DNA of 64,000 bases from Herbaspirillum sp. meg3 (GTDB lineage: Bacteria; Pseudomonadota; Gammaproteobacteria; Burkholderiales; Burkholderiaceae_D): NCBI RefSeq assembly GCF_002257565.1, contig NZ_CP022736.1, positions 3,286,001 to 3,350,000 of the forward strand, given 5' to 3'. Below the pieces are notes generated by a model, which had not been told where the DNA came from, did not search any database, and was given only the letters and a program-made list of their open reading frames with translations. Position 1 is the first letter of the stretch. Each line of letters starts with the position of its first letter. The position numbers and the translations under genes were made by a program. Shown one piece after another: positions 17,512 to 26,220 of this stretch.

Positions 17512-17544
17512 GCTAATCATAGTATGTAGAATCACAGTATGCAA
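17512..17544 (-). promoter_or_regulatory. Promoter-operator of the 161-residue gene (copy 2 of the 33-bp element), also upstream of the XRE gene
   Basis: On the minus strand it reads TTGCAT, 17 bp, TATGAT, with the start region of the leftward gene about 33 bp downstream. It also ends 17 bp before the XRE ATG on the plus strand, so one site can serve autoregulation and control of the divergent gene. It differs from copy 1 only in four central positions. Confidence 0.7.
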
Positions 17545-17561
17545 CGACAGACACTTCCAAG

Positions 17562-17810
17562 ATGTCTGTCAAGTCACAAAAAATTCCATTAATTGAAGTT
17601 TTCGCCCGGAATGTCCGACGTCGAAGACTTGCACTCGGCCTGTCCCAAGAAATTCTTGCTGAGGCAGCCGGGGTTCACCGAACCTATGTGGGAATGCTAG
17701 AGCGGGCCGAAAAAAATGTCACCATCTACAATATTGAACGTATAGCCATTGCTCTCGATGTCCCTCCCTCCAGTCTCTTATTGTGGGACGACGGTGGCCT
17801 CCCACAATAA
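17562..17810 (+). CDS. XRE-family transcriptional regulator
   Basis: 82 residues that are almost entirely a Cro/C1-type helix-turn-helix (RRRRLALGLSQEILAEAAG then VHRTYVGMLERAEKN). Single-domain regulators of this size include restriction-modification controller (C) proteins and plasmid/ICE repressors; no restriction or methylase gene is seen here. The paired 33-bp elements at 16037 and 17512 contain repeated CATACTATG-type half sites suitable for such a dimer. The ribosome site is weak (CCAAG). Confidence 0.88.
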   Translation: MSVKSQKIPLIEVFARNVRRRRLALGLSQEILAEAAGVHRTYVGMLERAEKNVTIYNIERIAIALDVPPSSLLLWDDGGLPQ

Positions 17811-18087
17811 GCTGAAATTATCGCTTGCGCGGAATTGACGTACGAAATCCTGGTTTCCCTTGATCTGGGATTTATTTTTGTACAGCTATATTCGGATAGA
17901 GAACTAAAAAATCATTCCGCTATTCGGCATTTTTGTAGCAGACGTAGCGTAATAACCTCTACGAGTATGGACGCCCCCTACAGAAATACACTTGTTCTAG
18001 CACAATCCATGGACATTAGACGAATCCATCTATCCCTTAAAACATAAGGGATTCCACCACGTCCATAGCATGAAACCTAACGGTTAG
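17811..18087. other. Junction DNA between the XRE gene and the multicopper oxidase remnant
   Basis: Roughly 280 AT-rich bases without a credible gene. An 8-bp stem (ATCCCTTA/TAAGGGAT, 18032-18052) is the only structure seen. Homology to the oxidase begins at about 18088, preceded by an in-frame TAG at 18085, so the recombination breakpoint is near 18085-18088. Confidence 0.6.
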
Positions 18088-18942
18088 TATGCGGATGAAA
18101 TGGTGCAGATGGCGATGGGCATGATGGGATTCTGGATCACGCATCCCAAAGACCCGAACTTCATGCGTGTGGATCGCGATTTCGTCTTCCTGCTCAATGC
18201 CTATGACATCGATCCCGGTGCCGCCACGCCCAAGGTCAACACCATGCTCGACTTCAATCTGTGGACCTGGAACAGCCGGGCCTTCCCCGGCATCGATCCG
18301 CTGCCGGTGCGGCAAAACGACCGCGTACGCATCCGCGTCGGTAACCTGACGATGACCAATCATCCCATCCACCTGCATGGCCATGAATTTTTCGTCACCG
18401 GTACCGATGGCGGCTGGACACCACCGGCTTCGCGCTGGCCCGAAGTCAGCGCCGATATCGCCGTCGGCCAGATGCGCGCCATCGAATTCGATGCCACCGA
18501 AGAAGGCGACTGGGCGCTGCATTGCCACAAGGCACACCACACCATGAACGCCATGGGGCACAACGTGCCAACCATGATCGGCGTCGACCAACGCGATCTG
18601 GCGAAGAAGATCAACAGGCTCATTCCCGACTACATGGTGATGGGTGATAAAGGCGGTTCCATGGGCGAGATGGAAATGCCGCTGCCCGACAACACGCTGC
18701 CGATGATGGGCGGCAGCGGTCCTTATGGATCGCTGGAGATGGGAGGCATGTTCAGCGTCGTGAAAGTGCGCAAGAACCTGGCGCGCAACGATTACCGCGA
18801 TCCCGGCTGGTACAAAGCACCTCCCGGCACGGTCGCCTACGAATGGCGCGGCGCCGAACAACCGTCAACGTCCGCACCCGATAAAAAAACCGGCACAGAT
18901 GGCAATACCGTCAACGTCACCCGACGCAATCATCAACACTGA
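18088..18942 (+). pseudogene. 5'-truncated multicopper oxidase
   Basis: The frame encodes only the C-terminal cupredoxin part. Readable oxidase sequence starts at YADEMVQMAMGMMGF (18088), normally in the middle of the protein. Copper motifs HPIHLHGHEF and HCHKAHHTMNAMGH (type 1 and trinuclear-site ligands) are intact, but the N-terminal domain with the other HxH motifs and the export signal are absent. The roughly 280 residues from the ATG at 18100 could be translated, but could not form a complete trinuclear site or be exported. Downstream cupredoxin and CusF genes indicate that the original locus was for periplasmic copper detoxification. Confidence 0.85.
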
Positions 18943-18956
18943 CCAAGGAAAGAATC

Positions 18957-19487
18957 ATGAAAAATACGCACAAACAAAACCTTCTCATCGCTGCCTTGCT
19001 GGCGACAACCTCCTTCTATGCCGCAGCACAAAACATGCAGGCCATGCCAGCCATGTCGCATCATCACGCTGAACATGCAGAGCATGCCGGCGACACAATC
19101 GGCCAACCCGGCGCGGCAGGCAAGGTCACGCGCACCGTCAAGGTTGATATGAGCGACAACATGCGCTTCACGCCGGAGAAACTGCAAGTGAAAACCGGCG
19201 ACACGATTCGGTTTGTCGTCAGCAATAGCGGCAAGATCAGACATGAGCTGGTCTTTGGCAACGAAGCGCAATTGAAGGCGCACTACGCAGCCATGTTGAA
19301 AAATCCGGAGATGGAACACGCCGACGACAATCAGATCACTCTGGAACCCGGCAAGAGCGGAGAGCTGATCTGGCAGTTCACACAAACCGGCACCGTCAAT
19401 TTCGCCTGCCTGCAGCCCGGCCACTACGACGCAGGCATGAAAGGAAGCGTCACCGTCGCTTCCGGCGACAGCACGCACAAACACTGA
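18957..19487 (+). CDS. Periplasmic cupredoxin (plastocyanin/azurin-like copper protein)
   Basis: 176 residues: signal peptide (about 1-24), a Met/His-rich linker (MQAMPAMSHHHAEHAEH), then a cupredoxin domain. The type-1 copper ligands are visible as His96, Cys151, His156 and Met161 (CLQPGHYDAGM). Such proteins accept electrons from, or bind copper for, neighbouring copper oxidases. The gene starts 14 bp after the oxidase remnant with a good ribosome site (AAGGAAAG), so it was part of the same operon; its promoter may have been lost with the oxidase 5' end unless one is supplied by the island. Confidence 0.88.
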   Translation: MKNTHKQNLLIAALLATTSFYAAAQNMQAMPAMSHHHAEHAEHAGDTIGQPGAAGKVTRTVKVDMSDNMRFTPEKLQVKTGDTIRFVVSNSGKIRHELVFGNEAQLKAHYAAMLKNPEMEHADDNQITLEPGKSGELIWQFTQTGTVNFACLQPGHYDAGMKGSVTVASGDSTHKH

Positions 19488-19516
19488 TACCGATCCGTTC
19501 TCAAGAAAGGAAAAAT

Positions 19517-19885
19517 ATGAAAACAGCTTTCGTCAACACCGTCTTGCTTGCCGCTGCATTTTCAGCGATGTCAGCACCTCTGCCTGCAACCGCGCAAGAC
19601 ATGAGCACGGACACGATGCGTCATGCAATGACGGCCGCCACGCAGAGTGACTCAGTCCCCAAAGTCAACGGGGAAATCCGCAAGGTCGATACCGACACCG
19701 GAAAGATCACCATCCGCCACGGTGAGATTCCCAATCTGGAGATGCCGGCCATGACAATGGTGTTCCGTGTCGCTTCGCCCGACATACTCAGCAAGGTGAA
19801 GACCGGCGATCAGGTACTCTTCACTGCGGAAAAAAGCAACGGAGCACTGACCGTCACCAGTATTGAGCTTCTTCCCCAGAAGTAA
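19517..19885 (+). CDS. CusF-family periplasmic metal-binding protein with Met in place of the copper-capping Trp
   Basis: 122 residues, signal peptide (about 1-27, ending ATAQD). The CusF beta-barrel is clear (RHGEIPNLEMPAMTMVF). Three ligands are kept (His68, Met79, Met81), but the Trp that caps Cu(I) in E. coli CusF is Met76 here. This could give an all Met/His site. It follows the cupredoxin by 30 bp with a ribosome site AAAGGAAAA and ends the copper remnant operon. Confidence 0.88.
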   Translation: MKTAFVNTVLLAAAFSAMSAPLPATAQDMSTDTMRHAMTAATQSDSVPKVNGEIRKVDTDTGKITIRHGEIPNLEMPAMTMVFRVASPDILSKVKTGDQVLFTAEKSNGALTVTSIELLPQK

Positions 19886-20046
19886 GACTGGCGACAGCAA
19901 ATCGGGCTATCATCAGTCAACTGAACAGGAGGACGAGGAGCTGACCATGCTCCCGTCCCTCAGAACGTGTTCACAAACTGATCCTGCATAATGGACTGTG
20001 GATTATGGATTGTGAACACCTTCTTACAACAACGACAGGAGACCCC

Positions 20047-21696
20047 ATGAGCGTCCACATCATCGACACCACGCCCGAGGCCTACGGCTACCCGCTGCTG
20101 ATCAAGCAGTTGCTCCATTCATCGCTGGCGACCGCGCCCGATCAGGAAATCGTCTACGGCATCGCCAACCAGCGCCGCCATACTTATACCGATCTGTATG
20201 AACGCATTCAGCGTCTGGGCAACATGCTGCGCGAACTGGGCCTGCAACCCGGCAATACCGTCGCCGTCATGGACTGGGACAGCCACCGCTATCTTGAATG
20301 CTTCTTCGCCATTCCGATGCTTGGCTACGTACTGCAAACCGTCAACGTGCGCCTGTCGCCGGAACAGATTGCCTACACCCTGAACCATGCCCAGGCCGAC
20401 GTACTGCTGGTCAATTCCGACTTCATGCCGGTACTCAAACAGATCCGCGGTGAGTTGACCACGCTCACGCGCTGCGTGCTGATCACTGACGACGGCACAC
20501 CGGCACCACGCGGCCCCGGCTTTGCCGGCGAGTACGAAGACTTGCTGGCACAGGCCTCGCCCAAATGCGACTTCCCCGACTTCAACGAGAACGCACGCGC
20601 CACCACCTTCTATACGACCGGCACCACCGGCCTGCCCAAGGGCGTCTACTTCAGCCATCGCCAGCTCGTGCTGCACACGCTGGCAGTGACCGCAGGACTT
20701 GCGCTGGCGCCGCAGCAGGGACGCCTGCATCGCGACGACGTCTACATGCCGCTGACGCCGATGTTCCATGTGCATGCCTGGGGCCTGCCTTATGTGGCGA
20801 CCATGGCCGGACTCAAGCAGGTCTATCCCGGCCGCTACGTCCCCGATACCATCCTCAAGCTGATTGAGACAGAAAAAGTCACCTTCTCGCATTGCGTGCC
20901 GACCATCCTGCACATGGTGCTGAGCGCACCCGCAGCAAAAGATGTCGACCTGTCGAAATGGAAAATGATCATTGGTGGCTCCGCCATGACCAGCGCTCTG
21001 GCGCAAACGGCACGCGAGCGCGGCATTGACGTCTTCACCGGATATGGCATGTCGGAGACCTGCCCCATCCTGTCGCTGGCGCATGTGCCGACGGCAGAGC
21101 TGGGTACGGAGCAAGATGTTGCCACCCGCGTGAAGACCGGCCGCCCGCTGCCGCTGGTGGCCTTGCGTACGGTCGACGGTGATATGAACGATTGTCCGCA
21201 CGACGGCAAAAGCACAGGTGAAGTGGTGGTGCGCGCCCCCTGGCTCACGCAAGGCTACCTGCACAATCCGGAAGCGTCGAAAGACTTGTGGGAAGGCGGC
21301 TGGCTGCATACACAGGACATCGGCAACATCGACCCGCGCGGTTATCTGCAAGTCACTGACCGCATCAAGGACGTGATCAAGACCGGCGGCGAATGGGTAT
21401 CGTCACTGGAAATCGAAGAGATCATCGCGCGTCATCCCGCAGTCGCGGAAACGGCGGTCATCGGCATCAAAGACGCCAAATGGGGAGAGCGCCCGGTGGC
21501 TCTGGTGGTGCTCAAAGCCGGTCAGGCTGCTGAAGTCACCGTCGACGATATTCGCAAGCTGGTATTGGCCGCCGCGGAAGACGGCGTCATTTCAAAATAC
21601 GGTGTACCGGATCGCATCGAGTTTGTCAGCGAGCTGGCGCGCACCAGCGTCGGCAAACTCAACAAACGCGTGATGCGTGAACAATATCCGGGCTAA
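20047..21696 (+). CDS. Fatty-acyl-CoA synthetase (AMP-forming)
   Basis: 549 residues from the ATG at 20047, chosen for its AGGAGA ribosome site; the frame is open 14 codons further. ANL-superfamily motifs are present: the AMP-binding P-loop YTTGTTGLPKGV, GYGMSETCP, and DRIKDVIKTGGEWVSS plus the catalytic C-terminal lysine in KLNKRVMR. It adenylates a carboxylic acid and forms its CoA thioester. The sequence resembles the medium/long-chain AlkK-type ligases. It is a single gene; a shared terminator separates it from the convergent wsp operon. Confidence 0.88.
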   Translation: MSVHIIDTTPEAYGYPLLIKQLLHSSLATAPDQEIVYGIANQRRHTYTDLYERIQRLGNMLRELGLQPGNTVAVMDWDSHRYLECFFAIPMLGYVLQTVNVRLSPEQIAYTLNHAQADVLLVNSDFMPVLKQIRGELTTLTRCVLITDDGTPAPRGPGFAGEYEDLLAQASPKCDFPDFNENARATTFYTTGTTGLPKGVYFSHRQLVLHTLAVTAGLALAPQQGRLHRDDVYMPLTPMFHVHAWGLPYVATMAGLKQVYPGRYVPDTILKLIETEKVTFSHCVPTILHMVLSAPAAKDVDLSKWKMIIGGSAMTSALAQTARERGIDVFTGYGMSETCPILSLAHVPTAELGTEQDVATRVKTGRPLPLVALRTVDGDMNDCPHDGKSTGEVVVRAPWLTQGYLHNPEASKDLWEGGWLHTQDIGNIDPRGYLQVTDRIKDVIKTGGEWVSSLEIEEIIARHPAVAETAVIGIKDAKWGERPVALVVLKAGQAAEVTVDDIRKLVLAAAEDGVISKYGVPDRIEFVSELARTSVGKLNKRVMREQYPG

Positions 21697-21703
21697 AAAA
21701 ATT

Positions 21704-21739
21704 GCCTCGGTTCCGGATCTGTATTGCCGGAATCGAGGC
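21704..21739. terminator. Bidirectional terminator between the acyl-CoA synthetase gene and wspR
   Basis: A 13-bp stem with one mismatch (GCCTCGGTTCCGG with CCGGAATCGAGGC). On the minus strand the hairpin is followed by AATTTTTTT, so it best serves the leftward wsp operon; the plus-strand gene also ends here. Confidence 0.7.
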
Positions 21740-21783
21740 AGGTGTTCCGCATGAATGGGGCCGCGGAGTTGTACTGAGCTGAC

Positions 21784-22818
21784 TCAGTCGTCTTTCGCTA
21801 TCACCCGATTCTTGCCCTGCTGCTTGGCCTTGTATAGACGCTTGTCAGCCAGACGAATCAAGTCGCTCTGCGTCTGCTCATCTTTCGGAATCATCGTCGC
21901 GACACCCACACTGATAGTCAGCCATTCGCTGGTTGTCGAATGGGCGTGACCAATATGCAAGGCTTGCACCATTTCACGCAACTTGTCGCCCGCCGCCACT
22001 GCTCCCGCTTCATCGGTACTCGGCAAAATCACAGCGAACTCTTCACCGCCAAAACGCGCGCTCAGATCGGATGAACGCACCGCGCTCGATTCCATCGCCC
22101 GCGCGACGCTCTTCAATACCTGATCGCCGGCCACATGACCATAGTTGTCGTTGTACAGCTTGAAGTTGTCGACGTCGATCAGCAGCAGCGAAATTTCTTG
22201 CTGCACGCGCTTGGCACGCTTCCATTCGGCGTTGAGATAGTCATCAAAATAACGGCGATTGGCGATACTGGTCAGCCCATCGGTATTGGTCAACCGCTGC
22301 AATTCAAAATTGGTCTTTTGTAACTGCTGCTGGCTTTCGCGCAATGCACGATAGGCGGCATCGCGTTGCAGTTGATTATTGTACGAACGCGAATGGTAGC
22401 GGATACGCGCAATCAGCTCGATGGTGTCCGGCAGCTTGACCATGTAGTCGTTGACGCCGGTGGCAAAGGCGTCACGTTTGACCAGCGCATCTTCCTTGCT
22501 CGATAACACGATGATCGGAATGTCCATCGTCAGCGGATTGCTGCGGTATTGCCTGACCAGCGTCAGACCATCGACACCCGGCATGACCAGATCTTGCAGG
22601 ATCACGGTAGGCTGGGTTTTCTCGGCGACGCGCACCGCATCTTCCGCGCGCGGGCAATAGTGAAAATCGATGTCGGATTCAGTCAGCAAAGCACGGCGAA
22701 TTGCTTCACCGACCATCGCCTGGTCATCCACCAGCAACACCATGATCTTGTAATCCGCCGGCGGCAGCTGTAAGCCCAGTTCGCTGTCGGGGTTGTTGCC
22801 CAGAGTCGGTGACTCCAT
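21784..22818 (-). CDS. wspR: WspR: response regulator diguanylate cyclase
   Basis: 344 residues from the ATG at 22818 (ribosome site AAAGGA); an in-frame ATG overlapping the wspF stop at 22836 is an alternative. Receiver domain with phospho-acceptor Asp76 (VILQDLVMPG), a helical linker (about 145-170), and a GGDEF domain with intact active site RFGGEEF and an RSSD inhibitory site five residues before it. It makes c-di-GMP when phosphorylated by WspE, promoting surface attachment and biofilm. Last gene of the leftward wsp operon. Confidence 0.94.
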   Translation of the reverse strand: MESPTLGNNPDSELGLQLPPADYKIMVLLVDDQAMVGEAIRRALLTESDIDFHYCPRAEDAVRVAEKTQPTVILQDLVMPGVDGLTLVRQYRSNPLTMDIPIIVLSSKEDALVKRDAFATGVNDYMVKLPDTIELIARIRYHSRSYNNQLQRDAAYRALRESQQQLQKTNFELQRLTNTDGLTSIANRRYFDDYLNAEWKRAKRVQQEISLLLIDVDNFKLYNDNYGHVAGDQVLKSVARAMESSAVRSSDLSARFGGEEFAVILPSTDEAGAVAAGDKLREMVQALHIGHAHSTTSEWLTISVGVATMIPKDEQTQSDLIRLADKRLYKAKQQGKNRVIAKDD

Positions 22819-22835
22819 GTTGTCGTTCCTTTGCA

Positions 22836-23885
22836 TTACGTAAATTGACTGACCAATGCCTTGGCGATAGCGCCGAGAGGCAAAATTTCTGTGGCGGCGT
22901 CCAGTGCAGCAGCTGCTTTCGGCATACCGTACACGGAACTGCTTTGGCGATCCTGTGCGATGGTGTGACAGCCCGCATCGCGAAGAGCCTTGAGACCGAC
23001 GGCGCCATCACGCCCCATGCCGGTCAGCAACACCCCCACAGCCTGACCGCGCCACTGCCGGACCACGCTCTGGAAAAATACATCAATCGAAGGATGGTAG
23101 ACGTCCTCCGGCGACTCCGGCATGTAGCCGAGGCTGTCGCGATTTCGAAACAGCAGGTGCTGGTTGGTGCCGGCCATGATCACGGTGCCGCGTTGCGGCC
23201 GGTCGCCCTCTTGCGCCACCCGCACCTTCAATCCGGTTTGCTGCTGCAACCACGCTGCCATGCCGCCAGCAAAACCGGGATCGATATGCTGGACGATCAC
23301 CACGGCAGCCGGAAAATCCTTGGGCAGTTCGCGCAGTATCGATGCCAGTGCGCCCGGACCACCCGCCGATGCACCGATGACCACCAACTTGTCGGATGCG
23401 CCTGCAGGCACGGCGCCCCCCGCCACTGTTGACGGCTTGGATGTGCTCCGCTCTCGTTGCGGTGCGGCCTTTGCAGCGGCAGGCTTGTGTTCCATGCGGC
23501 CGATACGTGCGATCTTTTCCATCAGCACAGACGAACCCTGGCGCCAGTCGCTGCCGCTACCGGATAGAGCCGGCGTATCAACTGCATCGAGCGCGCCGTA
23601 ACCGAGCGCCTGATAGACCTTATCAGCGCAGGCGCCGATATCGGCCGTCACGATCAGAATGGGACACGGGGTCTTCTGCATGATGCGGCGCGTCGCTTCG
23701 ACGCCGTCGAGATGCGGCATGACGATATCCATCAGGACGATGTCCGGCAATTGCCAGGCACACAACTCCACCGCCTGAGCACCATCTTGCGCCACCCATA
23801 ACAACTGATGCTCCGGCCATTCGGCCAGCACCCGCCGCAAAATTTCGACCACCATAGGCACATCGTTGACGATTGCAATCTTCAC
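22836..23885 (-). CDS. wspF: WspF: CheB-type methylesterase response regulator
   Basis: 349 residues: receiver domain with Asp53 (IVLMDIVMPH), a variable linker (about 130-165), then the CheB methylesterase domain with the serine loop IGASAGGPGAL, HID (VQHIDPGF) and the aspartate segment LTGMGRDG. It removes methyl groups from WspA and resets the system; loss of WspF in Pseudomonas gives wrinkly, high c-di-GMP colonies. It starts with GTG one base after the wspE stop. Confidence 0.93.
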   Translation of the reverse strand: MKIAIVNDVPMVVEILRRVLAEWPEHQLLWVAQDGAQAVELCAWQLPDIVLMDIVMPHLDGVEATRRIMQKTPCPILIVTADIGACADKVYQALGYGALDAVDTPALSGSGSDWRQGSSVLMEKIARIGRMEHKPAAAKAAPQRERSTSKPSTVAGGAVPAGASDKLVVIGASAGGPGALASILRELPKDFPAAVVIVQHIDPGFAGGMAAWLQQQTGLKVRVAQEGDRPQRGTVIMAGTNQHLLFRNRDSLGYMPESPEDVYHPSIDVFFQSVVRQWRGQAVGVLLTGMGRDGAVGLKALRDAGCHTIAQDRQSSSVYGMPKAAAALDAATEILPLGAIAKALVSQFT

Positions 23886-23886
23886 G

Positions 23887-26220
23887 TCAGGCAGCTCCGA
23901 TCAAATCCACTACGGCCTGCAACAGGGTCTCGTCGTGGAAACTACTCTTGGTGAAATAATGATCCGCACCGGCTTCCAGCCCACGCTGGCGGTCTTCTTC
24001 CCGGTCTTTGTATGACACGATCATCACCGGCAAAGTACGCAAATGCGGCGCTTGCCGGATCAGTGTGACCAGCTCGATACCATCCATGCGCGGCATGTCA
24101 ATGTCGGTAATGATCAGGTCGAATTGTTCGGTACGAACGGCATTCCAGCCATCCATGCCATCGACCGCCACAGTGACCTGATAGCCGCGATTGGACAACA
24201 GCTTGCGCTCCAGTTCGCGCACAGTCAGCGAGTCGTCCACCACCAGCACTTTCTTGCGTGCTGCGCCGACGTCGTCACTGGCGACATGCTGGACGTTCTC
24301 CAGCTGACCTGAGACGCTCAGCTTCTCGACCGAGCGCAACATGTCGGCCACGTCCAGAATCAATACCGGAGCGCCATCTTCCATCAAAGCGCCGGCTTGT
24401 ACGTTGGGGATCTTGCCGAGGCGTGAATCGAGGGCCTGCACCACCAGCATGCGTTCGCCGAGGAAACGGTCAACCGCCAGGCCGTAGGTGTTTTCGTTGT
24501 CGCCGATGACCACCACCATCACCGACTCGCCCCTGGCCCGCAACTCGCCCTTTTGCAGAATCTGGTGCGCGCTGACGAGGCCGATCTGGCGGCCTTCAAA
24601 ATGAAAGTGCTGATAGCCTTCGAGCACATCCAGTTGATCGCGCTGCAACTCCAGCGTGCGATTGACGTAGGCCAGCGGGAAAGCATAGGGCTCGTTGTCG
24701 ATGCTGACCAGCAGGCTGCGGATCACCGACAAAGTAAGCGGCAACTGCAACTGGAAACGCGTGCCCTGTCCAGCAGTACTGGTGATGCGCACGGTACCGC
24801 GCACTTGCTTGAGCATGTCGGCCACGACATCGAGACCGACGCCGCGGCCGGAAATTTCGGTGACGGTGTCACGCAGACTGAACCCCGGCAACAGCAGAAA
24901 ATCGAGCAGCTCCGACTCGCTCAGACGCGCCACGATATCTTCAGTGGACAGCTTGCGACTGATGATGGCGTGCTTGAGACGATCAAAATCAATGCCGGCG
25001 CCGTCGTCGATGACGTTTACCTGCAGCATGCCGGCGCTATGACGTGCTTCCAGCGTGATCTTGCCCTGCTCCGGCTTGCCGGCCAGCAAACGCTGGGACG
25101 GCGATTCGATACCGTGATCAACCGCATTGCGCAGCAGATGGCCAATGGGCGCATCGAGTTTTTCCAGAATGTCGCGATCGATCTGGGTGGCGCTGCCGAC
25201 GATTTCCAGCCGTACCGATTTACCCAGCGTATGTCCGACATCGCGCACCATGCGCGCGTAGTTGCCCGACCCGACACCGGTGCCGTCGGCAAACGGACGC
25301 ATACGGCAAGCCAATGCTTCTTCGTACAGACGCTGCGAAAGATTGACGGAATGACGGTCAAACATTTCCAGCTCGGCCAGCTGATCGGCGACCATATGCT
25401 GGGATTGCAGCATCAATGTGCGTACTTCCGTGAGCGCGACGTATGTCGCTTCGTCGCCGCCTGTCATTTTTTGCTGCAACAACTCGAGGGCTTGTGCGGC
25501 GTCGCGCTGGATGCGCTTCAGGCGCAGCATCGAGGCGGAAAAAGACTTCAGGCGACGCGACTCGACCAGCGACTCCCCGCTCAGGCTGAGCAGACGGTCG
25601 AGATTGTCGGCGCTGACACGCACCGAACGCACGCCGTTGGGTGAAACAGCATCGCGCAGTTCGCGTTGCTCGCGGCTATCCGCATGGTTTGCCGGGGCGG
25701 CGGATATAGTTGTCGCTGCCGCCGTCACAGGCACGTCATCAGCGAGTGCTGCATCGGCCGGCACGGCCGCAGCTGTAATGTCGTCGTCGCTATCGTCTGC
25801 CATCGCAGTGCTCAGCGCCAGCATGAAGCTGTCAATCTCAAGCTTGCCGGCATGCTCGCCCCAGGTTTCGTCGTCGCCCGGTGCGTTGGCGATGCGCGTC
25901 AGCAAATCGACGCCCTTGAACAACGCATCGATCTGCCGGCGCCGCAGACGCAGCTTGTCCTGTTGTGCCAGCACGAAGCAGTCTTCCATCACATGTGCGA
26001 CATTGACGCCGGCATTGAGGCTGATGATACGCGCCGCCCCCTTGAGTGAATGCGCCGCGCGCATGCATGCCTCCAAGGGTTCGAGCAAGGCCTCGCGATC
26101 ACTCTGATCATCGCTGTGCTCCAGCTCCAGCAGGCCGGCGTTCAGCACCTGCACCTGGCTTTCCACTTCATGCCGGAACAACTCCAGCATGGTCATCTGC
26201 CGGATATCGGTCGAACTCAT
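23887..26220 (-). CDS. wspE: WspE: hybrid CheA-type histidine kinase with receiver
   Basis: 777 residues from the ATG at 26220, which overlaps the wspD stop as ATGA. Order: HPt domain with the phospho-His in AAHSLKGAARI (near residue 50), dimerisation helices, HATPase with RNAVDHGIE and GRGVGLDVV, CheW-like regulatory domain, and a C-terminal receiver (LIITDIDMPRMDG). It autophosphorylates in response to WspA and phosphorylates WspR and WspF. Confidence 0.94.
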   Translation of the reverse strand: MSSTDIRQMTMLELFRHEVESQVQVLNAGLLELEHSDDQSDREALLEPLEACMRAAHSLKGAARIISLNAGVNVAHVMEDCFVLAQQDKLRLRRRQIDALFKGVDLLTRIANAPGDDETWGEHAGKLEIDSFMLALSTAMADDSDDDITAAAVPADAALADDVPVTAAATTISAAPANHADSREQRELRDAVSPNGVRSVRVSADNLDRLLSLSGESLVESRRLKSFSASMLRLKRIQRDAAQALELLQQKMTGGDEATYVALTEVRTLMLQSQHMVADQLAELEMFDRHSVNLSQRLYEEALACRMRPFADGTGVGSGNYARMVRDVGHTLGKSVRLEIVGSATQIDRDILEKLDAPIGHLLRNAVDHGIESPSQRLLAGKPEQGKITLEARHSAGMLQVNVIDDGAGIDFDRLKHAIISRKLSTEDIVARLSESELLDFLLLPGFSLRDTVTEISGRGVGLDVVADMLKQVRGTVRITSTAGQGTRFQLQLPLTLSVIRSLLVSIDNEPYAFPLAYVNRTLELQRDQLDVLEGYQHFHFEGRQIGLVSAHQILQKGELRARGESVMVVVIGDNENTYGLAVDRFLGERMLVVQALDSRLGKIPNVQAGALMEDGAPVLILDVADMLRSVEKLSVSGQLENVQHVASDDVGAARKKVLVVDDSLTVRELERKLLSNRGYQVTVAVDGMDGWNAVRTEQFDLIITDIDMPRMDGIELVTLIRQAPHLRTLPVMIVSYKDREEDRQRGLEAGADHYFTKSSFHDETLLQAVVDLIGAA

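Noticed and set aside
16037..17544. Reading the two 33-bp elements as ends of a small transposon
   Set aside because: No transposase between them, no target duplication at 16030-16036 versus 17545-17551, and both copies have correctly spaced promoters before genes.
18032..18052. 8-bp stem before the oxidase remnant as a terminator
   Set aside because: No T-run on either strand; only mentioned as local structure.
20119..21351. 410-codon minus-strand frame inside the acyl-CoA synthetase gene
   Set aside because: Antisense shadow in GC-rich DNA; low-complexity His/Gln/Arg protein, no motif.
24553..25644. 363-codon plus-strand frame inside wspE
   Set aside because: Antisense shadow of the CheA-type gene; no homology or ribosome site.
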